A stretch of 64,000 bases of DNA, from the NCBI RefSeq assembly GCF_902167145.1, contig NC_050102.1:8618850-8682849 (forward strand). The letters are read 5' to 3'. The notes beneath the pieces are model-generated. The model did not search any database and had not been told where the DNA came from. It worked only from the letters and a program-made list of their open reading frames with translations. Positions within the stretch are counted from its first letter, which is position 1, and the number at the start of each line of letters is the position of its first letter. Position numbers and translations under genes: made by a program. Source of the stretch: Zea mays (lineage: Eukaryota > Streptophyta > Magnoliopsida > Poales > Poaceae). This document shows positions 44,945-54,927 of the stretch, piece by piece.

Positions 44945-45235
44945 TTGCCAAAGCTTTTCTTCACATAGCAAAACATAAAAAACTACTTCTTCTTTCTGCC
45001 GAAGCTTTTACATAGCAAGACATAAAAGACTACTTCTTCTTTCTGCCAAAGCTTTTACATAGCAAAACATAAAAGACTACTTCTTCCTTCTGCCGAAGCT
45101 TTTACATAGCAAGACATAAAAGACTACTTCTTCCTTCTGCCGAAGCTTTTACATAGCAAGACATAAAAGACTACTTCTTCCTTCTGCCGAAGCTTTTACA
45201 TAGCAAAACATAAAAGACTGCTACTCTTATATACA
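44945..45235 (-). repeat. 47-bp tandem array in Tat 3' region (five to six copies)
   Basis: Units carry CCGAAGCTTTTACATAGCAA then GACATAAAAGACTACTTCTTC. Full units start near 44999, 45046, 45093, 45140 and 45187, with a diverged one upstream. It lies between the ends of pol and the antisense gene. Confidence 0.9.
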
Positions 45236-45449
45236 ACGATTCATAAAAAACCACTTCTTCGAAACCTTTCTTTTACATAACAAACCATTTATTCGAAACT
45301 TTTCTCTGTGCCGAAGCAACCATTTAAGAACACAAATGCTATGAATGAATGCTTATGCATGCAAATGCCATGATGCAATGTGCAAATGAATGTCCGAAGC
45401 GTATGTCCGAAGCCACACTCATCCATCATTTTCTTAGGAGCAAACACAC

Positions 45450-45720
45450 GTCAGCTCTGCATTCCCTTAGGAACGACTTTGGAGCATCTTTGCCTTTTAC
45501 TTAGGCAGTATCAGCGTTGACTTTTCGCTGTAAGCTCTGCATCCCCCTAGGGACGTCTTTGGAGCTTCTTCGTCCTTTACTTAGACGGTATAAGCTCTGC
45601 ATTCCCTTAGGAACGACTTTGGAGCTTCTTCGCCTTTTACTTTCGGCGGAATCAGCGTTGACTTTTCGCTGTGAGCTCTGCATCCCCTTAGGGACGTCTT
45701 TGGAGCTTCTTCTCTTTTTT
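45450..45720 (-). repeat. Second repeat array in Tat 3' region (~60-75 bp units)
   Basis: AGCTCTGCATCCCCTTAGGG-like units occur four times (about 45455, 45532, 45592, 45674). On the minus strand they encode a repetitive basic peptide (45731-45501, with PKGMQSSQRKVNAD repeats) of doubtful meaning. Confidence 0.85.
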
Positions 45721-45897
45721 AGTTTCGGCACTCGATGGTGCAGTCTCAGCTTTTACATTTACATTCTTTGGGGGATTTTGCTCTTATAAAACTAAAAAGG
45801 AAATTACATAAGATGGCCCCATTAAAAACCTTTCTCCCCCTTTTAGAAAGGAAAAGGGTGCCATGAAAAAGAAAAGAAAAGTCAAAATTACATCGAG

Positions 45898-48800
45898 TTA
45901 TACATAAAACCGCCGAAGCTCATCCGCATTCCAAGATCTTGGAATTTCATTGCCATCCATGTCCTTCAGTCTGTACGAACCAGGCCTTGATGAAGATGCT
46001 ACTAAGAAAGGCCCTTCCCATTTCAGTTGCAATTTGCCCACTGTATCCGGATTGGCCACTCTCCGAAGCACCAAGTGTCCTGGCTCAATATTTTTTAGCC
46101 GGACCTTTCTATCTCGCCATTTAACTGTTTCAGCCTGGTACTTATTGATATTCTCCACGGCCTGAAGCCTGATCCCTTCTAAGGCATCTTTTTCCACGAG
46201 ACAAGTATCTTCGGGACCTGATTCTGCCGAAGCTACCACTCTTATTGATCCAGCTTTGGCTTCTTCCGGGGTTATTGCTTCGTCACCAAACAACAACTTA
46301 AACGGGGTAAAGCCTGTAGATCTTGATGTTGTTGTGTTATGGCTCCATACCACTTTGGTAAGCTGATCTGGCCACTTTCCCCTTGGTTGATTAAAGATTA
46401 GCTTCATTATTCCTGTCATTATGATGCCGTTGGCCCTTTCAACAAGCCCATTCGACTCCGGGTGCCTGACTGACGCAAAGTGGATCTTCGTGCCAATTTG
46501 ATCACAAAAATTTCTGAATTCTTCGGAGTCAAATTGTGTTCCATTATCTACAGTTATAGCCTTCGGCACTCCGAAGCGACAGACAATATTCTGCCAGAAA
46601 AATTTTTGGACAGTGGCCAAAGTTATTGTAGCTAATGGCTTCGCCTCAATCCACTTGGAAAAATATTCCACAGCAACTACAACATATTTCAGATTGCCTT
46701 GAGCCGGTGGTAATGGGCCCAGCAAATCGAGGCCCCACCTTTGCAATGGCCAGATGGGTTGTATTAGCTGTGTCAAAGACGAAGGTTGTTTTTGATCTCT
46801 TGCACATTTCTGACAACCTTCGCACTTTTGAACTAACTCAGCTGCATCCGAAGCTGCCTTCGGCCAATAAAATCCTTGACGGAACACTTTTCCAAGTAAC
46901 GGCCTGGATCCGATATGGGATCCACAAAGGCCTGCATGTATCTCCTTCATCAACTCTATACCTTCGGCTCTAGACAAGCACTTGAGCAGCGGGGCACAAA
47001 CTCCATGCTTGTATAACTCCCCTTCTATAATGATATATGGACGAGCTCTTGCCTCTATTCTTTTATTATAAGCTTCGTCATCTGATAGGAAGTTGCCCTG
47101 AAGGTAAGAAATTATTTCAGTTCTCCAATCTTCACTGTACACAGGAGAAATAGTAAGAACTGCTCTTTCAAGTAACTCCACTGAAGGTGCCTTTATTGTT
47201 TCGAAGAATACATCCGAAGGTAACGGCAGCCCCTGTGCTGCAGACCTGGCTAACAAATCAGCATGCTCATTTTGCCCTCGAGGGATATTCTTAACAGAAA
47301 ATCCTTCGAAGGAAGCTTCGATCCTTCGGACTGTGTCTAGGTATTTTTCAAGCTTCGGGTCTTTAGCCTTGCAACTTTTGTCAATATGACCCGAAACAAT
47401 CTGAGAATCAGTTTTGAGGATCGCCCTCCTGATCCCCATCGCCTTTAGTTTCCGAAGACCCAGGAGCAAGGCTTCGTACTCAGCAATATTATTTGTGCAG
47501 CTGAAGTCCAGTCTTGCTGCATAGCAAGTTTTAACCTTGGACGGTGAAACCAAAACAACAGCTGCTCCTGCTCCGAAGGTTCCCCAGGAGCCATCACAAA
47601 ACACTGTCCATGCTTCGGCATCTTTATTCGCTTCTTCGCCCTGAGCCCCTGGCGTCCAGTCGGCAATAAAATCTGCCAATGCTTGAGACTGGATCGAGGA
47701 TCTGTGCACATAATCAATGTAAAATTCATTAAGCTCCGCAGCCCATTTTCCAATTCGGCCAGTAGCTTCTTTATTTCTCATGATATCTTTCAACGGCTGC
47801 GAAGAAGGAACAATAATATTATATGCCTGAAAATAATGCCGAAGCTTCCTGGATGCCATTAGAACGGCATACAACACCTTCTCCAGTTCTGTATAATTTT
47901 TCTTTGAGACACTAAGGACCTCAGATACAAAATATACTGGGACCTGCTTCTTGATTTGTCCATCAAACTTCTCCTGCACAAGTGCCGCACTTACTGCTGA
48001 GTGCGAAGCTGTCACATACAACAACAGAGGAGCCCCTGGCATTGGTGGAGTTAATGTTGTTAGATCTATCAGGTATTGCTTGAGTTCTTCGAAAGCTTTT
48101 TGTTGAGCTGGGCCCCATTGAAAGACTTCAGCTGATTTTAGCACCTCGAAGAAGGGTAGATTTCTTTCCGCTGATCTGGATATAAATCTGTTAAGAGATG
48201 CCAGTCTTCCTGTCAATCTTTGGGCCCCCTTTCTTGTGGTTGGTGGCTCCATTCGAAGTATAGCTTCGATTTTATTTGGGTTAGCTTCAATTCCCTTTGT
48301 TGAAACCAAGCATCCAAGGAACTTACCCTTCTTTACTCCGAAGACACATTTTTCTGGATTCAGCTTCAGACCAGCTTGTCTGAAGCTGGCGAAGGTCTCC
48401 TGCAGATCAGCAATATGGTCTTCTTGCTTCGTGCTTTTTACAATAATGTCATCAACATAGGTCAACACATTTCTGCCTATCTGAGATTGGAGAACCTTTG
48501 CAGTCATCCTGCTGAAACTCCCTCCAGCATTCTTAAGCCCCTCAGGCATCCGAAGATAGCAATATGTACCACTTGGGGTTATGAAACTAGTCTTCGGCTC
48601 ATCCTCCTTTTTCATCCAGATTTGATGATAGCCTGAGTAACAATCCAGGAGACTCATGAGTTCCGAAGAAGCTGCTGCATCAACTAAAGAGTCTATCCTT
48701 GGCAGCGGGAACTCATCCTTCGGACAAGCCTTGTTGAGATCTGTGAAATCAATACACATTCTCCACTTTCCATTGGCCTTCTTCACCATAACAGTGTTAG

Positions 48801-49851
48801 CTAGCCATTCTGGATACTTCACTTCTCTGATAACTCCTGCACTTAGGAGTCTTTTTACTTCGTTGCGAGCCCCTTCGGCCTTGTCATCAGACATTTTCCG
48901 AAGCCTCTGCTTGCGGGGTCTGAAGGATGGGTCAACATTGAGCGAATGTTCAATAACATCCCGATTCACTCCACAAAGATCATTGGCTGACCATGCAAAA
49001 ACATCTTTATTGTTGAATAAAAACCTTATCAAGGTTTTCTCTTGATCTTCAGATAATTGCGAGCCCAATAGCACCTTCTGCTCTGCTATATCCTCACACA
49101 GCAGCATGGGCTTCGGCTGATCAGCCGAAGCTGCTTTTTCCCTCCTGAACTTGTACTGTTCACAAGCTTCAACTCCATCTATATTATGGATTGCCTTGGA
49201 ATCAGTCCAGCTTCCTTCGGCCCTTCTGGCAGCTTCCTGACTCCCATGAATAGCAATAGGCCCTTGGTCCGAAGGTATCTTCATGCAGAGATAAGCTGGG
49301 TGAAGAATTGCTTCAAAAGCATTTAGGGTACCACGACCAATGATGGCGTTGTAGGGGTATTCCATGTCAACAATATCAAACACAATTTGCTCAGTCCTTG
49401 TGTTATTAACAAATCCGAAGGTTACCGGCATGGTAATCTTCCCGAGTGCCACAATCTGCCGCCCTCCGAAGCCACAAAGAGGGTGCGTAGCATCATGAAT
49501 CTTGTCTTCAGGCTCCTGCATCTGTCTGAAGGCTTTGGCAAATATAATGTCAGCTGCACTGCCTGTGTCAACTAGGACATTGTGAACCAGAAACCCTTTG
49601 ATCACACAAGAAATGACCATAGCATCATTGTGAGGATAGTCCTTGAGCTGAAGATCTTCCTGAGAGAAGGTAATTGGAATGTGAGACCATTTTGACTTAA
49701 TAAAGGGTCCCTGCACTCCAACATGTTGCACCCTTCTCTGAGCCTCCTTCTTCTGCTTTTTGTTAGCTGGCTCTGAGCAAGAACCGCCTGTTATCGGGAG
49801 CACCAGCTTCGAAGCCGAAGCAGCTCCAGCTTGAGTGTTGAACGAAGCCAT
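45898..49851 (-). CDS. Tat gypsy pol polyprotein, intact (1317 aa), no gag domain
   Basis: The frame starts at 49851, 44 nt after the PBS. A short head (about 45 residues) leads straight into the aspartic protease (LVDTGSAADII, DTGS at 95-98). RT follows at about 330-510, with the YVDD active site near 464-467. Then come RNase H (about 590-700), a second archaeal-type RNase H (about 745-870, FCDGSWGTFGAG) and integrase. Integrase has an HHCC finger (about 970-1012) and a D-D-E core near 1038, 1099 and 1134 (LDLLGPL, VDNGTQF, LVERANG). It ends RRFYV. There are no stops or shifts. The usual capsid part is missing, as if an in-frame deletion joined the gag start to protease. Protein would need capsid in trans. 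Confidence 0.92.
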   Translation of the reverse strand: MASFNTQAGAASASKLVLPITGGSCSEPANKKQKKEAQRRVQHVGVQGPFIKSKWSHIPITFSQEDLQLKDYPHNDAMVISCVIKGFLVHNVLVDTGSAADIIFAKAFRQMQEPEDKIHDATHPLCGFGGRQIVALGKITMPVTFGFVNNTRTEQIVFDIVDMEYPYNAIIGRGTLNAFEAILHPAYLCMKIPSDQGPIAIHGSQEAARRAEGSWTDSKAIHNIDGVEACEQYKFRREKAASADQPKPMLLCEDIAEQKVLLGSQLSEDQEKTLIRFLFNNKDVFAWSANDLCGVNRDVIEHSLNVDPSFRPRKQRLRKMSDDKAEGARNEVKRLLSAGVIREVKYPEWLANTVMVKKANGKWRMCIDFTDLNKACPKDEFPLPRIDSLVDAAASSELMSLLDCYSGYHQIWMKKEDEPKTSFITPSGTYCYLRMPEGLKNAGGSFSRMTAKVLQSQIGRNVLTYVDDIIVKSTKQEDHIADLQETFASFRQAGLKLNPEKCVFGVKKGKFLGCLVSTKGIEANPNKIEAILRMEPPTTRKGAQRLTGRLASLNRFISRSAERNLPFFEVLKSAEVFQWGPAQQKAFEELKQYLIDLTTLTPPMPGAPLLLYVTASHSAVSAALVQEKFDGQIKKQVPVYFVSEVLSVSKKNYTELEKVLYAVLMASRKLRHYFQAYNIIVPSSQPLKDIMRNKEATGRIGKWAAELNEFYIDYVHRSSIQSQALADFIADWTPGAQGEEANKDAEAWTVFCDGSWGTFGAGAAVVLVSPSKVKTCYAARLDFSCTNNIAEYEALLLGLRKLKAMGIRRAILKTDSQIVSGHIDKSCKAKDPKLEKYLDTVRRIEASFEGFSVKNIPRGQNEHADLLARSAAQGLPLPSDVFFETIKAPSVELLERAVLTISPVYSEDWRTEIISYLQGNFLSDDEAYNKRIEARARPYIIIEGELYKHGVCAPLLKCLSRAEGIELMKEIHAGLCGSHIGSRPLLGKVFRQGFYWPKAASDAAELVQKCEGCQKCARDQKQPSSLTQLIQPIWPLQRWGLDLLGPLPPAQGNLKYVVVAVEYFSKWIEAKPLATITLATVQKFFWQNIVCRFGVPKAITVDNGTQFDSEEFRNFCDQIGTKIHFASVRHPESNGLVERANGIIMTGIMKLIFNQPRGKWPDQLTKVVWSHNTTTSRSTGFTPFKLLFGDEAITPEEAKAGSIRVVASAESGPEDTCLVEKDALEGIRLQAVENINKYQAETVKWRDRKVRLKNIEPGHLVLRRVANPDTVGKLQLKWEGPFLVASSSRPGSYRLKDMDGNEIPRSWNADELRRFYV

Positions 49852-49883
49852 CAGCTCAGAAAGGTGGAAGTGAGTTGACCGGA

Positions 49884-49895
49884 GGTGGGCGCCAA
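49884..49895 (-). other. Primer binding site of Tat element
   Basis: The minus strand reads TTGGCGCCCACC directly after the 5' LTR. This is a gypsy-type PBS; tRNA not assigned. Confidence 0.7.
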
Positions 49896-50482
49896 TGTTG
49901 GGGACTTGTTCTCAAATGCTAAGAATTAAGAACAAGGCAACACAAAAAATGTTAAGTGTTAAGGTCCTTCGTCCTCCATAACGATATATCCCTTCGGGAT
50001 ATAAAGCATCTCGGACGAAGGTTACGAAGGACATACCTTCGTAAGCATAACAACGAAGAATGAAGCATTCACATAAATCATAGAATATGAAATAAACATT
50101 TAAATATTGTCATAGAATTATCTCTACTTGTATTAATGAATATAAATGACTTTGATTTACAAATGTACCTTCGGTCCTGCGGAAGGCAGAAGTACAAGCG
50201 TGATGCGAAAGCAAATGACAGGTTCACGTGAACAGTACAGAGGTACTGTTCATCTATTTATAGGCACAGGTCGCAGCCTGTGACAAATTACAATTATGTC
50301 CCTTGCGAAAGTTTACAGCATTGACTCAGACCTATATGTATAAAAAGGTCATTCTATCTCTATGTCGGTTTAAAACGCCGAAGCTCCATGAAAAGGGACC
50401 TTCGGCCATCTCTTGGAGACGACTTCAGCCGAAGCTGCTTCTTCGTGTGAGACCTTCGGCGCACCGAAGCACAACCCCAACA
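49896..50482 (-). repeat. 5' LTR of Tat element (587 bp)
   Basis: It is the same length as, and by eye the same sequence as, 40763-41349. The TATA box on the minus strand is at 50254-50263. Identity of the LTRs points to a very recent insertion. Confidence 0.92.
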
Positions 50483-50487
50483 GTTCC

Positions 50488-50863
50488 CATGCCTCAAGAT
50501 AACGAGGGTTACATTTTATACCCTGTCGGTTATCCTGAGAGCAAAATTAGGAAAATTTATTCTAGGAAGTCTCACTCTGGCCCTAATCATGCTTTTATGT
50601 ATAAGAGTGAGACATCTAGCTCTAGGCAACCAACCCGTGCCAAGTTGCCTAAGAAGAAAACTCCTATTGCATCAAATGATCATAGTATTTCATTTAAAAC
50701 TTTTGATGCATCTTATGTGCTTACTAACAAATCCGGCAAGGTAGTTGCCAAGTTTGTTGGGGGCAAACACAAGGGCTCCAAGACTTGTGTTTGGGTACCC
50801 AAAGTTCTTGTTTCTAATGCCAAAGGACCCAAAACCGTTTGGGTACCTAAAGTCAAGAACTAA
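50488..50863 (+). pseudogene. Central Sirevirus gag, segment 3 (C terminus)
   Basis: It resumes the gag frame after the Tat insertion and ends at TAA 50861-50863. It carries the repeated C-terminal motif WVPKV (TCVWVPKVLVSN and TVWVPKVKN). The corresponding region of the minus-strand gag (571-2934) is the part lost there. Confidence 0.88.
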
Positions 50864-50903
50864 AATTGTTTTGTAGGTTTATGCATCCGGGGGCTCAAGT
50901 TAG

Positions 50904-53900
50904 ATACTCGACAGCGGGTGCACAAACCACATGACAGGGGAGAAGAAGATGTTCTCCTCATATGAGAAAAACCAAGATCCCCAACGAGCTATCACATTCG
51001 GGGATGGAAATCAAGGTTTGGTCAAAGGTTTGGGTAAAATTGCTATATCACCTGACCATACTATTTCCAATGTTTTTCTTGTAGATTCTTTAGATTACAA
51101 TTTGCTTTCCGTATCTCAATTATGTCAAATGGGCTACAACTGTCTATTTACTGATGTAGGTGTCACTGTCTTTAGAAGGAGTGATGATTCAATAGCATTT
51201 AAGGGAGTGTTAGAGGGTCAGCTATACTTGGTAGATTTTGATAGAGCTGAACTCGACACTTGCTTAATAGCTAAGACTAACTTGGGTTGGCTGTGGCACC
51301 GCCGACTAGCCCATGTTGGGATGAAGAATCTTCATAAGCTTCTAAAGGGAGAGCACATTTTGGGACTAACAAATGTTCATTTTGAGAAAGACAGGATTTG
51401 TAGCGCATGCCAAGCAGGAAAGCAAGTTGGGTCTCATCATCCACACAAGAACATTATGACTAGTGACAGGCCACTGGAGCTCCTACACATGGACCTATTC
51501 GGCCCGATCGCTTACATAAGCATCGGCGGGAGTAAGTACTGTCTAGTTATTGTGGATGATTATTCTCGCTTCACTTGGGTGTTCTTTTTGCAGGAAAAAT
51601 CTCATACCCAAGAGACCTTAAAAGGATTCTTGAGACGAGCTCAAAATGAGTTCGGCTTAAGGATCAAGAAAATTAGAAGCGACAACGGGACGGAGTTCAA
51701 GAACTCTCAAATTGAAGGCTTCCTTGAGGAGGAGGGCATCAAGCATGAGTTCTCTTCTCCCTACACTCCACAACAGAATGGTGTAGTGGAGAGGAAGAAT
51801 CGAACCCTATTGGACATGGCAAGAACCATGCTTGATGAGTACAAGACACCGGATCGGTTTTGGGCCAAGGCGGTAAACACCGCTTGCTACGCCATCAACC
51901 GGTTATATCTACACCGAATCCTCAAGAAGACATCCTATGAACTCCTAACCGGTAAAAAGCCCAATATTTCATATTTTAGAGCCTTTGGTAGCAAATGCTT
52001 TATTCTTGTTAAAAGAGGTAGAAAATCTAAATTTGCTCCTAAGACTGTAGAAGGCTTTTTACTAGGATATGACTCAAACACAAGGGCATATAGAGTCTTT
52101 AACAAGTCCTCAGGACTTGTTGAAGTTTCTTGTGACGTTGTGTTTGATGAGACTAACGGCTCTCAAGTAGAGCAAGTTGATCTTGATGAGATAGGTGAAG
52201 AACAGGCTCCATGCATCGCGTTAAGGAACATGTCCATTGGGGATGTGTGTCCTAAGGAATCCGAAGAGCCTCCACTTGCACAAGATCAACCATCCTCCTC
52301 CACGCAAGCATCTCCGCCTACCCAAAATGAGGACAAGGCTCAAGTTGATGAAGGAGAAGATCAAAGAGATGAGCCCCCTCAAGATGACGGCAACGATCAA
52401 GGGGGAGATGCAAATGATCAAGACAAGGAGGATGAACAACCAAAGCCGCCACACCCAAGAGTCCACCAAGCAATACAACGAGATCACCCCGTCGACACCA
52501 TCCTCAGCGACATTCATAAGGGGGTAACCACTCGATCTCGTGTTGCACATTTCTGTGAGCATTACTCTTTTGTTTCCTCTATTGAGCCACACAGGGTAGA
52601 GGAAGCACTCCAAGATTCAGATTGGGTGATGGTGATGCAAGAGGAGCTCAACAACTTCATGAGGAATGAGGTATGGCATTTAGTTCCACGTCCTAACCAA
52701 AATGTTGTAGGAACCAAGTGGGTCTTCCGTAACAAACAAGACGAGCATGGTGTGGTGACAAGGAACAAAGCTCGACTCGTGGCCAAGGGGTATTCACAAG
52801 TCGAAGGTTTGGATTTCAGTGAAACCTATACACCCGTAGCTAGGCTTGAGTCAATTCGCATATTATTAGCCTATGCTACTTACCATGGCTTCAAGCTTTA
52901 TCAAATGGACGTGAAGAGTGCCTTCCTCAATGGACCAATCAAGGAGGAGGTCTGCGTTGAGCAACCTCCCGGCTTTGAAGATAGTGAGTACCCTAACCAT
53001 GTCTATAGGCTCTCTAAGGCGCTTTATGGGCTCAAGCAAGCCCCAAGAGCATGGTATGAATGCCTTAGAGATTTCCTTATTGCAAATGGCTTCAAAGTCG
53101 GCAAGGCCGATCCTACTTTATTCACTAAAACTCTTGACAATGATTTGTTTGTATGCCAAATTTATGTTGATGATATTATATTTGGGTCTACTAACGAATC
53201 TACATGTGAAGAATTTAGTAGGATCATGACACAGAAATTTGAGATGTCGATGATGGGGGAGTTGAAGTATTTTCTAGGATTCCAAGTCAAGCAACTCCAA
53301 GAGGGCACCTTCATTAGCCAAACCAAGTATACTCAAGACATTCTAAGCAAATTTGGAATGAAGGATGCCAAGCCCATCAAGACTCCCATGGGAACAAATG
53401 GGCATCTCGACCTCGACACGGGAGGTAAGTCCGTCGATCAAAAGGTATACCGGTCGATGATTGGTTCATTGCTTTATTTATGTGCATCTCGACCGGACAT
53501 TATGCTTTCCGTATGCATGTGTGCAAGATTCCAAGCCGACCCTAAGGAATCACACCTTACGGCCGTAAAACGAATCTTGAGATATTTGGCTTATACACCT
53601 AAGTTTGGGCTTTGGTACCCTCGGGGATCCACATTTGATTTAATTGGTTATTCGGATGCTGATTGGGCAGGGTGTAAGATTAATAGGAAGAGCACATCGG
53701 GGACTTGCCAGTTCTTGGGAAGATCCTTGGTGTCTTGGGCTTCAAAGAAGCAAAATTCGGTCGCTCTCTCTACCGCCGAAGTCGAGTATATTGCCGCAGG
53801 CCATTGTTGCGCGCAATTGCTTTGGATGAGGCAAACCCTGCGGGACTATAGTTACAAACTAACCAAAGTTCCTCTTCTATGTGATAATGAGAGTGCAATC

Positions 53901-54119
53901 CGCATGGCGGATAATCCCGTTGAGTATAGCCGCACTAAGCACATAGCCATTCAGTATCATTTTCTTAGGGATCACCAAGAAAAGGGGGATATCGAGATTT
54001 CATACATTAACACTAAAGATCAATTAGCCGATATCTTTACCAAGCCACTTGATGAACAATCTTTTACCAGACTTAGGCATGAGCTTAATATTCTTGATTC
54101 TAGGAATTTCTTTTTCTAA
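50904..54119 (+). CDS. Sirevirus pol: protease remnant, integrase, RT, RNase H
   Basis: Pol is in the +1 frame relative to gag. The protease site region reads [16 protein letters not shown] from 50907, but TAG at 50901-50903 (Trp expected) interrupts the frame just before it. The first internal Met is at 50931. From there 1062 codons are open. They hold the HHCC finger (about residues 123-165), the integrase core (MDLFGPI about 186, SDNGTEF about 249, ERKNRT about 290), RT with YVDDIIFGS (about 745) and RNase H (YSDADWAG about 907). The order INT before RT is the copia order. Apart from the TAG, it looks functional. No env-like ORF follows. Confidence 0.9.
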   Translation: MLDSGCTNHMTGEKKMFSSYEKNQDPQRAITFGDGNQGLVKGLGKIAISPDHTISNVFLVDSLDYNLLSVSQLCQMGYNCLFTDVGVTVFRRSDDSIAFKGVLEGQLYLVDFDRAELDTCLIAKTNLGWLWHRRLAHVGMKNLHKLLKGEHILGLTNVHFEKDRICSACQAGKQVGSHHPHKNIMTSDRPLELLHMDLFGPIAYISIGGSKYCLVIVDDYSRFTWVFFLQEKSHTQETLKGFLRRAQNEFGLRIKKIRSDNGTEFKNSQIEGFLEEEGIKHEFSSPYTPQQNGVVERKNRTLLDMARTMLDEYKTPDRFWAKAVNTACYAINRLYLHRILKKTSYELLTGKKPNISYFRAFGSKCFILVKRGRKSKFAPKTVEGFLLGYDSNTRAYRVFNKSSGLVEVSCDVVFDETNGSQVEQVDLDEIGEEQAPCIALRNMSIGDVCPKESEEPPLAQDQPSSSTQASPPTQNEDKAQVDEGEDQRDEPPQDDGNDQGGDANDQDKEDEQPKPPHPRVHQAIQRDHPVDTILSDIHKGVTTRSRVAHFCEHYSFVSSIEPHRVEEALQDSDWVMVMQEELNNFMRNEVWHLVPRPNQNVVGTKWVFRNKQDEHGVVTRNKARLVAKGYSQVEGLDFSETYTPVARLESIRILLAYATYHGFKLYQMDVKSAFLNGPIKEEVCVEQPPGFEDSEYPNHVYRLSKALYGLKQAPRAWYECLRDFLIANGFKVGKADPTLFTKTLDNDLFVCQIYVDDIIFGSTNESTCEEFSRIMTQKFEMSMMGELKYFLGFQVKQLQEGTFISQTKYTQDILSKFGMKDAKPIKTPMGTNGHLDLDTGGKSVDQKVYRSMIGSLLYLCASRPDIMLSVCMCARFQADPKESHLTAVKRILRYLAYTPKFGLWYPRGSTFDLIGYSDADWAGCKINRKSTSGTCQFLGRSLVSWASKKQNSVALSTAEVEYIAAGHCCAQLLWMRQTLRDYSYKLTKVPLLCDNESAIRMADNPVEYSRTKHIAIQYHFLRDHQEKGDIEISYINTKDQLADIFTKPLDEQSFTRLRHELNILDSRNFFF

Positions 54120-54927
54120 TTTACACACATAGCACACAAGTATACCTTTGATCATTTCTCTTTTATATATGCTATGACTAATGTGTTTTCAAGTGTATTT
54201 CAAACCAAGTCATAGGTATATTGAAAGGGAATTGGAGTCTTCGGCGAAGACAAAGGCTTCCACTCCACTCTACTACTCATCCTTCGCCGTCGCTCCGCAT
54301 CACTCTCCAACTTTGGTATAATCTTCACTCATTTATTTTATGACCAAAGGAGGAGAAAGTATTTCGTTGGGCTCTAATGATTCCGTTTTTGGCGATTCAT
54401 GCCAAAGGGGGAGAAAATATGAGCCCAAAGCAAAAGGACCGCACCACCACCTAATTTTAAAAATTTGGAGATTTTCAATTGGTCAATTTCAAATTAGTAT
54501 CTTATCATGTTCTAAAGGGGGAGGAAGTAGTATTTCAAAAATGATATATCAAAACCCTCTTGAACACTAAGAGGAGGATCTCATTTAGGGGGAGTTTTGT
54601 TCAGTCAAAGGAAAAGCATTTGAAACAAAGGGAGAAAATTTTTAAACTTGAAAAGGCTTTGCAAAAATCTTATTCATCTACCTTTGACTATGTTGCAAAA
54701 GGACTTTGAAAAGGATTTACAAAAGGAATTTGCAAAAACAAAACATGTGGTGCAAGCGTGGTCCAAAATGTTAAAAATAAAGAAACAATCCATGCACATC
54801 TAGTAAGTAACATTTATTGGCTCAATTCCAAGCAACCTTTGCACTTACATTTTGCAAACTAGTTCAATTATGCACTTTTATATTTGCTTTGGTTTGTGTT
54901 GGCATCAATCACCAAAAAGGGGGAGAT
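54120..54927 (+). other. Multiple polypurine tracts upstream of Sirevirus 3' LTR
   Basis: AAGGGGGAG-type tracts occur at about 54345 (AAAGGAGGAGAAAG), 54402, 54513 and 54585, and at 54914 directly before the LTR. Multiplied polypurine tracts are described for Sireviruses. A TTGAAAGGGAATT copy at about 54222 repeats the LTR start. The rest is AT-rich and noncoding. Confidence 0.8.

Larger units (their letters stand above)
40763..50482 (-). mobile_element. Tat-lineage gypsy retrotransposon with antisense gene, minus strand (9.7 kb)
   Basis: Two 587-bp LTRs (40763-41349, 49896-50482) look identical by eye. The flanks are GCTCC (40758-40762) and GTTCC (50483-50487), one mismatch in the 5-bp duplication. 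On the minus strand: PBS TTGGCGCCCACC, a 44-nt leader, and an intact 1317-codon pol ORF. Repeats and the antisense gene follow, then a PPT-like GCGAAAGGGGCTAC. The layout resembles maize Grande (an antisense gene between pol and the 3' LTR). I cannot fix the family from memory. No gag domain is visible. Confidence 0.9.

Noticed and set aside
50303..50482. Apparent extra N terminus of the third gag segment
   Set aside because: These codons lie in the Tat LTR and only happen to be in frame with gag.
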